Assembly (NCBI RefSeq): GCF_048541835.1
Contig: NZ_JBLEOY010000001.1
Location: 124,001 to 188,000, forward strand
Direction: 5' to 3'
From: QIJE01 sp048541835
GTDB taxonomy: Bacteria; SZUA-79; Acidulodesulfobacterales; Acidulodesulfobacteraceae
Length of the DNA stretch: 64,000 nucleotides
In this document: in pieces, positions 42,960 through 51,405 of the stretch
How the letters are laid out: the number at the start of each line of letters is the position of its first letter
Numbering within the stretch: position 1 is the stretch's first letter
The notes under the pieces: model-generated
Told to the model about the DNA's origin: nothing
The model's input: the letters and a program-made list of their open reading frames with translations, nothing else
Databases searched by the model: none
Position numbers and translations under genes: made by a program

Positions 42960-44414
42960 TTAAACAAAATAATCGATTAAAGCATCCGGGTTTCGATACG
43001 CAAAACCGTCAGAAGCCGAAGAAGCGATGCCAAGAGTCGATGTGCCGACGTTATAAAAATTATTGCCTAATGTATTCCTAAATGCTTTGCCTCCCTTATC
43101 CCTCGCCCGGTTATTATTATAATCGGAACCGGAACTTACGTTTAAATTGATAGAAGAAAATCCCTGATTTTTTAGGGTATTCTGCAATGAACCAAATGCA
43201 GACTGAAGCATATTTTTGGCGGCCTCATTCTGGGCAAGCATACTTATCGCTATAGAACCGTTGGAAGCCGAAGAATTTAAAGAATTTGCGGTAGCATTAG
43301 CATTATTGATAGATATGTCTATTTTAACGGTACCGAGAGATGGCGGGGTAAGAGTGATAGTAGTCGATTGAACGCTATTTTTGAGCATAAACACAACGGA
43401 ATTTACAGCGGCAGAGCCGTAGGTTTCGCCACCGGATTCATTGACGTCATTAATATGCCCACTTGATAAATTAAGTCCGGGAAAATTTCCGTTAGGGGTA
43501 GAGTTATTAACCCTCGTCCCGGAACCTTGGACAAAACCTGCATCAATAAAGTCGAGAATTTTATTGTTATTATTACCAATATCAGCATTCCCATTTTTAC
43601 TTTCGGAATTTTTGCCGTCCATCCCCGAAAGAACAGACTTTGCTTCGCCGTTTAAAGCGGCCAAATCGAAAGCATTTGCAATCTCCGAGTTTATGGAATT
43701 CGAATGTGCTCTTTCGGTAATTCCGTTAAATATCGATTTCTTGGAATTTGCATGTGTTGCTTTTGTTTTGCCGGATGCATCTTTATTATTTTTATCTGAA
43801 GCACTATCCGCAATCTTTTTATCTTTATCTCCGGTCGCGTCGGATAAACCGGCCTTATCCTTTTTAATGTCTTTTGAGTCTTTTCCGCCAATATCATTTA
43901 TTTTTTGTTCCAAATTCTTGGATTTATTTATGCTTTTACCAATACCGTTAGAATATACGTTGCTATCAACGTATCCATGTTCGGATTTTACGTTTGTTCT
44001 GCCACTTTCTTCGCTATTGTTCTTTTTTTTTACGGAAACAGACATGGTAGTATTTGTATTCCCGATAAAATACGGCACATGTCCAACTCCCTTGTTATTA
44101 TTATTTCTTATTTTTACACCGCTTTTTTTGTGCCTATCTTTTGCATCGGCATCATGCAAACCGGACAAATCAGTCGAATTATTATTCGTAGAAGAGGCAA
44201 TTTTCTGCGAAACGGTATCGACGGCAGAATCGTCACCGGAATTATTATTCTTAATCGAATCATTGAGTGCTTCTCCAAATCCGGTATTTCTGCCGGAATA
44301 GGACTCCGAACCAGATAAGGAAACGTATCCTTTCAACGAAGAAACGCCTCCGCCGAAATTAGCGGGAGAGAGCGATGCATCAACAGATAAATTAGATGTA
44401 AGATTATTTAACAT
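42960..44414 (-). CDS. fliK: Flagellar hook-length control protein FliK
   Basis: The 484-residue protein has a long Asn/Ser/Lys/Asp-rich N-terminal region (about 1-310) and a C-terminal FliK domain (about 340-440: TTITLTPPSLGTVKIDISIN, then SAFGSLQNTLKNQGFSSINL). It measures the hook and triggers the FlhB switch. The Asn-rich N-part is low-complexity and probably disordered. It lies between flgE and fliJ. Confidence 0.9.
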   Translation of the reverse strand: MLNNLTSNLSVDASLSPANFGGGVSSLKGYVSLSGSESYSGRNTGFGEALNDSIKNNNSGDDSAVDTVSQKIASSTNNNSTDLSGLHDADAKDRHKKSGVKIRNNNNKGVGHVPYFIGNTNTTMSVSVKKKNNSEESGRTNVKSEHGYVDSNVYSNGIGKSINKSKNLEQKINDIGGKDSKDIKKDKAGLSDATGDKDKKIADSASDKNNKDASGKTKATHANSKKSIFNGITERAHSNSINSEIANAFDLAALNGEAKSVLSGMDGKNSESKNGNADIGNNNNKILDFIDAGFVQGSGTRVNNSTPNGNFPGLNLSSGHINDVNESGGETYGSAAVNSVVFMLKNSVQSTTITLTPPSLGTVKIDISINNANATANSLNSSASNGSIAISMLAQNEAAKNMLQSAFGSLQNTLKNQGFSSINLNVSSGSDYNNNRARDKGGKAFRNTLGNNFYNVGTSTLGIASSASDGFAYRNPDALIDYFV

Positions 44415-44511
44415 AAGTTATATGTCGTCATTTTAATGTAAAATCACCAATCCCGAATTATAGAAAAGCTTTAAAAATAAATTTTAATATAAGCGTAAAA
44501 TCCTTGTTTCA

Positions 44512-46281
44512 TTAGGGAATAGCGGTTTCGAGAGCCCTCAATACGGAATTCTCTGTCGTCAGGACCTTGGAATTTGCGACGTAAGCATTCTGCGCAATTA
44601 TCATATTTGTAAATTCCGACGAAATATTAACATTAGACTGTTCCAATGCCGAATCAGTAATATAACCAAAATTTCCGGAATTTGCTACGCCGACTGCCGG
44701 CTGACCGGATGAATAGCTCTGTGAATAGAGACTATTACCTTCAGAGACAAGCCCCGTGGGTGAAATGAAATTTGCAAGCGCAACCTGGTAAAGATACTTC
44801 GTCTGACCGTTCGAAAAGAGCCCTGAAATCCTTCCGCCCTTATCAACCGTGAAACTCGTAAGAGTTCCCGTAGAATATCCGTTCTGGGTAAACGCTGTCG
44901 CGGCGGAAGTCGCCGCATACTGAGTAACATTGTTAAGATTTAAAGCTACACTTAACGGCTCAGATGCGCCATCCGGAAGCGTCCCCGGTGCCGGGTTAAC
45001 ATAAGCCGGGACGTCCGTCAATGTTTGAGATATTCCGGATGTAATTTGACCCTCGGAATTGAAAGTGATATCTGGAGTGGTAGAGTTTAACGCTTGTCTT
45101 TGAGCGGCAGTTCCATTAATCTTATAATAAACGTTCCAATTTCCCGCCGTTGAGGATGACGGAGCAAAAGTAACGGTCATCGGAAGCGAGTCTCCCAACG
45201 AATCGTAAGCATTAATAGTTGTGGAATAATAATCGTTTGCCGGACCGGTTATAACGCCTCCGCCTGCCGTAAACGAACCGACGGAGGGAATAGGCATTGC
45301 ATTTGATAAATTTACAGTACTGTTGGAATTTACGCTTGCGACGTTATTAAAAAATTGATAAGGATCGTTCGTAGATGAAGTCGCGGTCCCATTTGTGTTT
45401 ATCTGTATATTCGACCCTGCCAAAATACCGGATACACTCGTGAGACCAAGGGTATTCTGCGAAATAGCAGTATTTTCAAGAACGGAAGACGTAAGCGGAG
45501 AGGATAATGTGACGGAAGTAACCACCGAACCGGACGGCAGTGTCGCAGGGGTATATGTCGTACCTCCGCTAACATAAGAATCGACTGTGTATAAATTATC
45601 GGTTCCGTTGCCGTTGCCTATAAGCAAAGAAGTCGGAGCATTTCCAGTAGTACCATTATAAGTCATCGTAACGTTAAGGGCTGATGAACCGACGGCGGCA
45701 CTCGACGTCAAATATCCTCCCATAAAATTTCCCGCCGTTGTCGTAGGCGCCGTCTGCGTAGATATATTCGAATCAAGATTAGCGGTAAGCACGGCAGTCG
45801 TAGTAGCCTTGGGCGGTATTGCCGATGTCGTAAGACTTATAGGTTGCGGGGTACCCGATGTAGAAACCCCCTGAGCATTTAAAGAATAACCCTGAACGAC
45901 ATTCTGACCGGTAGAATCGACTATCTGCCCCTGCGCATTTTCGCTAAACTGACCGTTTCTCGTATAGTAGCTCGAACCGTTCGGTGACCGCACTATAAAA
46001 AAACCGTTTCCGTCAACCGCCATGTCTAAGGGATTTGAAGTAGTCTCCATTGCCCCCTGCCCGAATTGCTGTTGAATAGAATAAACCGACGTTCCGAGTC
46101 CTTCTTGAGAACTTGAAACGCCGCTTAATGTCTGACTAACAAGATTTTGAAATATAGGGTTGGAACTTTTAAAACCGATCGTATTAGAGTTGGCTATATT
46201 GTTCCCGATAATGCCTAAGTATGTCTGATTAGCATTTAAACCCGATACTGCGGTAAAAAGGGCATTGACACTCATATTCAT
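44512..46281 (-). CDS. flgE: Flagellar hook protein FlgE
   Basis: At 589 residues, FlgE here is larger than the enteric form (about 400). The axial N-terminus (ALFTAVSGLNANQTYLGIIG, then NNIANSNTIGFKSSNPIF) and C-terminus (SSEFTNMIIAQNAYVANSKV) are conserved. The additional Ser/Thr/Gly-rich residues at about 170-400 form enlarged surface domains. Exported by the flagellar system with FlgD as cap. It follows flgD by 121 bases with GGAGG before its ATG. Confidence 0.95.
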   Translation of the reverse strand: MNMSVNALFTAVSGLNANQTYLGIIGNNIANSNTIGFKSSNPIFQNLVSQTLSGVSSSQEGLGTSVYSIQQQFGQGAMETTSNPLDMAVDGNGFFIVRSPNGSSYYTRNGQFSENAQGQIVDSTGQNVVQGYSLNAQGVSTSGTPQPISLTTSAIPPKATTTAVLTANLDSNISTQTAPTTTAGNFMGGYLTSSAAVGSSALNVTMTYNGTTGNAPTSLLIGNGNGTDNLYTVDSYVSGGTTYTPATLPSGSVVTSVTLSSPLTSSVLENTAISQNTLGLTSVSGILAGSNIQINTNGTATSSTNDPYQFFNNVASVNSNSTVNLSNAMPIPSVGSFTAGGGVITGPANDYYSTTINAYDSLGDSLPMTVTFAPSSSTAGNWNVYYKINGTAAQRQALNSTTPDITFNSEGQITSGISQTLTDVPAYVNPAPGTLPDGASEPLSVALNLNNVTQYAATSAATAFTQNGYSTGTLTSFTVDKGGRISGLFSNGQTKYLYQVALANFISPTGLVSEGNSLYSQSYSSGQPAVGVANSGNFGYITDSALEQSNVNISSEFTNMIIAQNAYVANSKVLTTENSVLRALETAIP

Positions 46282-46402
46282 TCCTCCTTAAATTTATAAC
46301 AACATTAGTATGCCAATTAATTGACTATTTCTTTTATTTTATTATATTAAATAATCCAAAGAGTTTTTCCACTGTGCGAGAATGCCCGCATAATTTTTTG
46401 TA

Positions 46403-47074
46403 TCAACCTACACTCGTAACGCTCGATAGCGGAACGATGGAACCGTTACTCAGTTTTAGTTCGACTGCACCTTTACTCGATGTAGTTAGTCCGGTAACCG
46501 TAGCATTTGAATAAGCGGTCACGGTTAACGGATTACCCGCTGCATCTGTTGCGTTAACCGAAAACGAGTAGTCTCCACTCGGCGCCGATGAACCGTTATT
46601 TTCGAGCCCGTTCCAATTAAACGATTGAGGACCTAAATTTCGCGGACCCAATTTTGTGTTATAAACGAGATTTCCCGAACCGTTATAAATATCTAACGAC
46701 ACGGAATTAGTATTTTGAGGTAAGGAATACTTCAATGGCATGCCTACACCGCTCGTAAATCCAAAGGAATTACCTTTTGCCTGAACCGTCTTGCCTATCA
46801 GGCTTACAGTGCTACCGAGAGCTGCCTGATTTTGCGAGGATACTAAACTCTTAAGTGTTGAATTCATGGATGTAAGCTGATTCATAGAGTTAAATTGAGC
46901 AAGTTCGGAAATAAAATTAGTATTCGACATAGGTTCTAATGGATTTTGATTTTGAAGCTCCTTGACCATTAGATTCATAAAAGTATTTTCGCTTACAAGT
47001 TTGTTGGAACCCGCAGAATTGTTCAAATTAGGCGCTGCTGCGGTAGCAACGTTAAGTAATGAATTTACAAACAT
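46403..47074 (-). CDS. flgD: Flagellar hook-cap protein FlgD
   Basis: A 223-residue hook scaffolding protein. The N-terminal motif FMNLMVKELQNQNPLEPM, then NTNFISELAQFNSMNQL, is diagnostic of FlgD. The Tudor/Fn3-like C-terminal part follows (NWNGLENNGSSAPSGDYSF). It is the first gene behind the sigma54 promoter at 47150-47165 and is preceded by AGGAGG. Confidence 0.95.
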   Translation of the reverse strand: MFVNSLLNVATAAAPNLNNSAGSNKLVSENTFMNLMVKELQNQNPLEPMSNTNFISELAQFNSMNQLTSMNSTLKSLVSSQNQAALGSTVSLIGKTVQAKGNSFGFTSGVGMPLKYSLPQNTNSVSLDIYNGSGNLVYNTKLGPRNLGPQSFNWNGLENNGSSAPSGDYSFSVNATDAAGNPLTVTAYSNATVTGLTTSSKGAVELKLSNGSIVPLSSVTSVG

Positions 47075-47149
47075 TTTTTCCTCCTATGTTTTTAAAAAGG
47101 AAAATTTTTCCTATAAAACCATAAGAATAATTTTACTTTACACATTAAC

Positions 47150-47165
47150 AGCAAATACTATGCCA
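47150..47165 (-). promoter_or_regulatory. Sigma54 (RpoN) promoter of flgD-flgE-fliK-fliJ-motE-like
   Basis: On the minus strand TGGCAT-AGTAT-TTGCT matches TGGCAC-N5-TTGCW at all but one position, with exact GG-N10-GC spacing. It is about 75 bases before flgD. Confidence 0.75.
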
Positions 47166-47193
47166 AAATTGAGAAATTATTCATAACTTAATA

Positions 47194-48723
47194 TTATAAT
47201 CCCAACTCTTTAATCTTATTCCTTAGCGTCCTTGCGGTTATTCCAAGTCTTTCTGCGGCTTTTGTCCTGTTTCCATTCGTTTTTTTAAGAGCGGCGATAA
47301 TAAGTCTTTCTTCCATTTCCTTAATGCTAAGGGACATGAAAGCGGCGCCGGACACCGAATCGGAATCAGATGCGGTTTTCTCCGCCGGAAACCCTGCGGC
47401 ACACGACATATCGGATAATGCAATCGATGTTCTTTGAGGCTTTGTCGCTCCATCTGAAACAGTGGCAACCGAACTTATATCTACATCACTTTCCGCTGCG
47501 GTAAAGGAGAGATTAAATCTCCTAAAATGAACGATGTCTATTGCTTCATCTTTCTGAGCAATGATTACCGCTCTTTCTATTATATTTTCAAGCTCCCTTA
47601 TGTTTCCGGGATAACTTAGCGAAATTAGATACTTCAGTGCCTCAGGAGTTATTCTTTTACAGTCTCGGAAATATTTTTTTACATACCGCCTCATAAAATA
47701 TTTTGCAAGGGGCAGAATGTCCTCCTTTCTTTCTCTTAACGGCGGGATATGTAAACGAATTACGTTAAGTCTATAAAAAAGGTCTTCCCTGAAAGTCCCT
47801 TCCGATATAATTTTTTCTATGTCTTTATTGGTAGCAGCTATGACTCTGGCATTGATATCTACCGGTTCATATCCCCCTACCCTATCGATGGCTTTTTCCT
47901 GAAGGACACGCAAAATCTTAGCCTGAAGATTTTTATCCATATCGGCTATCTCGTCGAGTAAAATGGTACCATTGTCTGCTTGCTCAAATTTTCCTTTTTT
48001 TGACGAAACCGCCCCTGTAAAGGATCCCTTTTCATAGCCGAAAAGTTCACTCTCTAAAAGCGTAGGAACTATGGCAGAGCAGTTAATGGCTATAAACCTA
48101 CCCTCTCTTTTACTGAGACCGTGTATCCTTTTTGCCACGACCTCTTTTCCGGTTCCAGATTCACCCGTTATCAGAACCGTCGCATCTGTCGCCGCAGCAA
48201 TGCCTATAAAAGAATCTATTTCTTTCATTTTTTCCGATTCGTATATAAAATCTGATTTATCGGAGACACCGTCGTTATTCTTACCGGTATTCAACGCAGA
48301 GGATAAAGAAATAAATGCGGAAATTTTTTCCGCATTTACAACTACCCTTTCAAAATCGGTAATATCAAAAGGCTTCAAGAGATAATCGGTTGCACCAGAT
48401 TTCATAGCTGTAACGGCACTTTCCACTGTTCCATATGCCGTAATAATTACGAAAGGGATATTTTCATAGCCGTTCCGCTTTCTTATTTCGTGCAAAAAGG
48501 AAACGCCGTCCATTCCCGGAAGACTTAAATCGCTAATTATAAGAAAATAGTTGCAGGCGGTATTGTCGATAGATTGCAAGGCATCTTCGGCGGACGCAAA
48601 TATCTCCCCTTCCCTGCCGGTTTTTTTCAAGCTTATGCTTAATGCAGAACGCATGTGCCGGTCGTCGTCCACTATCAGCACTCTGTCCCGCATATTTAAA
48701 TTCAATGCTTTATTATTAGACAT
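47194..48723 (-). CDS. Sigma54-dependent response regulator, FlrC/FleR type
   Basis: From the ATG at 48723 the protein has 509 residues: a receiver domain (Asp65 in IISDLSLPGMDG), an AAA+ sigma54-interaction domain (Walker A GESGTGKE, sigma54-contact loop KGSFTGA, Walker B ILLDEIADM) and a C-terminal Fis-type helix-turn-helix (NRTKAAERLGITARTLRNKI). An upstream ATG at 48807 would add 28 hydrophobic residues and overlap the divergent kinase start, so it is less likely. It should activate RpoN promoters of hook-basal-body genes when phosphorylated by the adjacent kinase. Confidence 0.92.
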   Translation of the reverse strand: MSNNKALNLNMRDRVLIVDDDRHMRSALSISLKKTGREGEIFASAEDALQSIDNTACNYFLIISDLSLPGMDGVSFLHEIRKRNGYENIPFVIITAYGTVESAVTAMKSGATDYLLKPFDITDFERVVVNAEKISAFISLSSALNTGKNNDGVSDKSDFIYESEKMKEIDSFIGIAAATDATVLITGESGTGKEVVAKRIHGLSKREGRFIAINCSAIVPTLLESELFGYEKGSFTGAVSSKKGKFEQADNGTILLDEIADMDKNLQAKILRVLQEKAIDRVGGYEPVDINARVIAATNKDIEKIISEGTFREDLFYRLNVIRLHIPPLRERKEDILPLAKYFMRRYVKKYFRDCKRITPEALKYLISLSYPGNIRELENIIERAVIIAQKDEAIDIVHFRRFNLSFTAAESDVDISSVATVSDGATKPQRTSIALSDMSCAAGFPAEKTASDSDSVSGAAFMSLSIKEMEERLIIAALKKTNGNRTKAAERLGITARTLRNKIKELGL

Positions 48724-48786
48724 ATATTTAAATACATTATAATATAAAATAACAAAAAAGGTTAATTTTATGGTAAAATTTTCCAT

Positions 48787-49956
48787 ATGACAAAAGGACA
48801 TATACAACCGATAACGGAAATTATAACCGGTAACGAGCTTAAAAGGGCATTCGAATCCTTTGAAATCGCATCTCAGAAGCTTTCGGAATATTATAAAAAT
48901 CTTGAAGACGAGATTAAAGATTTAAAGGAAAACCTTAACACTGTCTTGGAAAGCTTGCCGTTAGGCGTAATAATAACGGACGGCAACAATATCGTTAAAT
49001 TCATAAATAAATCATTATCGGAACTTATTCCCGAATATGATCTTGTAAATTATTTGGACAGAAGTATAGACGATTTCTTAAATTTTTTCTTTAACGATGG
49101 TGCATTAAATCACTTTATAAAGCCGATTTTCAACCCGATAGAAAAAATAATGAAAGTAGGCGGCGAAAGAGTTATTCCAGTATTTTTATATGTAAAAAAT
49201 ATAAATACCGGCAGTAAAAAAAATTCCGGAAGAATTTTTATAATACAGAATATTGAAGAGATAAAAAAATTTAAACGATTAGCAGAATTAGGAGAAATGT
49301 CGGCTAAAATAGCACATGAGATAAGAAACCCGTTAGGTTCTATAGAATTGTTCGCTTCTATTTTGCAGAAAGAGCTAAAAGATAAAAACAAAGAACATCT
49401 TGAAATTATTTCGCACATAATATCTGCCGTCAAAAATATGAACACGACGATAAACAACGTGCTTGAATTTTCTAAAGTAGTTAAACCTGCACCGTCAAAG
49501 TGCAATTTACTCGAATCAATTAATAAATCCATTATTTATGCATCATATATAATTAAGCAAAAAAATATAAAAATAATAAGAGAAATAGATAAGAATATTT
49601 CAGCAGAAATAGACGAAAATCTTATCGAACAAGCCTTTATTAATATATTAGCTAACGCAGCGCATGCGGCTCCAAGCAATTACGGAATTATCGACATTAA
49701 ATCATCTATCCTACTTTTAGACAACGAGAGTAGCTATATATGTATTAATTTCGAGGACAACGGACCCGGATTTTCTAAGGATATAATCAAAGATATATTT
49801 AATCCTTTTTTCTCTACTAAAAAAAGCGGCGGTACGGGCTTAGGACTCTCTATCGCCCTAAACAACGTTATGATTCACGGAGGATACATAAATGCCGATA
49901 ATTCGGAAAAACTCGGTGGTGCAAAAATTAGCGTTTTCCTGCCATATTTGGCATAG
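48787..49956 (+). CDS. Cytoplasmic sensor kinase, FlrB/FleS type
   Basis: A 389-residue soluble histidine kinase with no membrane helix. It has an N-terminal coiled coil (about 15-55), a PAS-like domain (about 52-160), the H-box GEMSAKIAHEIRNPLGSIE (His177), an N-box (NILANAAHAAP) and a G-box (KKSGGTGLGLSI). It is the natural partner of the divergent FlrC-type regulator, 63 bases away. In Vibrio and Pseudomonas the two are one operon in the same direction; here they are divergent. The signal sensed is probably assembly of the export gate, as in those systems (inference). Confidence 0.9.
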   Translation: MTKGHIQPITEIITGNELKRAFESFEIASQKLSEYYKNLEDEIKDLKENLNTVLESLPLGVIITDGNNIVKFINKSLSELIPEYDLVNYLDRSIDDFLNFFFNDGALNHFIKPIFNPIEKIMKVGGERVIPVFLYVKNINTGSKKNSGRIFIIQNIEEIKKFKRLAELGEMSAKIAHEIRNPLGSIELFASILQKELKDKNKEHLEIISHIISAVKNMNTTINNVLEFSKVVKPAPSKCNLLESINKSIIYASYIIKQKNIKIIREIDKNISAEIDENLIEQAFINILANAAHAAPSNYGIIDIKSSILLLDNESSYICINFEDNGPGFSKDIIKDIFNPFFSTKKSGGTGLGLSIALNNVMIHGGYINADNSEKLGGAKISVFLPYLA

Positions 49957-49964
49957 ATATTGCA
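49949..49964 (+). promoter_or_regulatory. Sigma54 (RpoN) promoter of flgBC-fliEFGH
   Basis: TGGCAT-AGATA-TTGCA shows the -24/-12 cores with GG-N10-GC spacing. It overlaps the last codons and stop of the kinase gene and lies about 95 bases before flgB. Confidence 0.75.
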
Positions 49965-50058
49965 GTAATTACAAACAGGTAATATTATACAGATCATTAA
50001 CACAGATATTCCAATATTGAGGTTTAAGATGTAAATTTTAAATCAGAGAGGTTAAGAA

Positions 50059-50487
50059 ATGTTTAGCAAAATATATGATATTTTAGGCGAAAGCCTGAAT
50101 GTACTTAGCGACAGGCAAAATATCATAGCATCCAATGTTGCCAATGCGAATACGCCCGGGTACAAGTCCAAAGAATTGAATTTTAAAGATGTTATGAAAA
50201 ATCTTGTTCCTTCGCCCTCTTCCCTTCCGATGGAGGCAACATCACGTAAGGATTTATCTTATGAAAATATTTATAATGCTGCGGAACGTGACGGTTCGGG
50301 GTTCATTAAATCTTTCATTAAAAATCAGAAAGACGAATCGGTACCGGCATTAGATGGAAATACCGTCGAAATAGGCAGAGAAATGAGTAATATGACCTCT
50401 AATGCGATAAGGTTTCAAGCTGTAGCGGGTTTGTTGTCGAAGAAATTTGCGACACTGACATATGCTATAACTCAGGCTAATCCATAA
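50059..50487 (+). CDS. flgB: Flagellar proximal rod protein FlgB
   Basis: The 142-residue protein shows the FlgB N-terminal helix (NVLSDRQNIIASNVANANTP, then GYKSKELNFKDVM) and a C-terminal rod helix with NAIRFQAVAGLLSKKFATL. It forms part of the proximal rod. It is the first gene of flgB-flgC-fliE-fliF-fliG-fliH. Confidence 0.93.
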   Translation: MFSKIYDILGESLNVLSDRQNIIASNVANANTPGYKSKELNFKDVMKNLVPSPSSLPMEATSRKDLSYENIYNAAERDGSGFIKSFIKNQKDESVPALDGNTVEIGREMSNMTSNAIRFQAVAGLLSKKFATLTYAITQANP

Positions 50488-50543
50488 CACGGATTAAGAT
50501 ATATTAAAAAGTTAACAGAAATGAACAAGAACGAAGGTGTATT

Positions 50544-50936
50544 ATGAGTTTTAACGATTCTTTAAAGATTGCGGCGGAAGGTCTTAATGCAGAAAGAATA
50601 AGAATGAACGTCATCGCTTCCAATCTGGCTAATATTAATACCGATAACGCCGGAAACGGACTGCCCTACGTGAAAAAAGAACCTGTTTTCGAAACGGTTA
50701 AATTTAAAAATTATTTCGGAGTAGAGGTATCAAAGATAGAAAATGTAAAAAATCCGTTTTCAGAAAAATATGACCCCGGTAATCCTTTAGCGAATAAAGC
50801 AGGATATGTCAAAATTCCCAACATATCCTCTATAAAGGAGCTTGTAGATATGATATCGGCAACAAAGGCATATAAGGCAGATGCAGAAGTTATCGCAGAA
50901 TCAAAAGCCATGGCTCGTGCATCGTTAAAAATTTGA
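50544..50936 (+). CDS. flgC: Flagellar proximal rod protein FlgC
   Basis: A 130-residue rod protein with AAEGLNAERIRMNVIASNLA, then NINTDNAGNGLPYVKKEPVF, and a C-terminal VDMISATKAYKADAEVI helix, all typical of FlgC. It lies 56 bases after flgB and builds the proximal rod with FlgB and FlgF. Confidence 0.95.
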   Translation: MSFNDSLKIAAEGLNAERIRMNVIASNLANINTDNAGNGLPYVKKEPVFETVKFKNYFGVEVSKIENVKNPFSEKYDPGNPLANKAGYVKIPNISSIKELVDMISATKAYKADAEVIAESKAMARASLKI

Positions 50937-51086
50937 CGCAGTTATATCCAATGACCGATAACTATTTCGGTTAAAATTCAAATTAAAATAAAATATGTGA
51001 TATAATGAAATGAGTAATATACATAATATCGGAGATATTAAACCTAATAAAAAAATTACTAAAAATGAGAAAAGGAGGGGCTTACG

Positions 51087-51401
51087 ATGTCTGTAGTTAT
51101 AAATCCGGACAGCATAAAAAACCTTAATCCAAACAATATTCTCAAAAGCGGCGAAAATATTACCGGCGCTCAAAAAGGCAATGGATCTTTTGGCGATACT
51201 CTTTTAAATTCCATAAATAAGGTGAATGACCTTCAAATATCCGCCGATAACTCGGCAGAAGATATTGCTATCGGAAAATCGTCTAATATACATCAGGCAA
51301 TGATAAATATAGAAAAAGCAAACGATTCTTTTGAGCTAATGATGCAGGTTAGAAATAAAATTATAACCGCTTACAATCAAATCATGAATATGCAAGTATA
51401 A
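51087..51401 (+). CDS. fliE: Flagellar MS ring-rod adaptor FliE
   Basis: A 104-residue protein with the FliE C-terminal pattern (SNIHQAMINIEKANDSFELM, then QVRNKIITAYNQIMNMQV) and normal length. It joins the MS ring to the rod. AGGAGG precedes its ATG. The 150-base gap after flgC carries no obvious signal. Confidence 0.93.
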   Translation: MSVVINPDSIKNLNPNNILKSGENITGAQKGNGSFGDTLLNSINKVNDLQISADNSAEDIAIGKSSNIHQAMINIEKANDSFELMMQVRNKIITAYNQIMNMQV

Positions 51402-51405
51402 ATAA

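Noticed and set aside
43441..44301. Long open frame (286 codons) on the plus strand opposite fliK
   Set aside because: It is the antisense shadow of the Asn/Ser-rich fliK coding sequence, with no domain and no ribosome binding site.
46292..46310. TTGGCAT before flgE resembling a sigma54 -24 element
   Set aside because: The -12 part does not fit: ten bases after GG the sequence is TT rather than GC, so it is not counted as a promoter.
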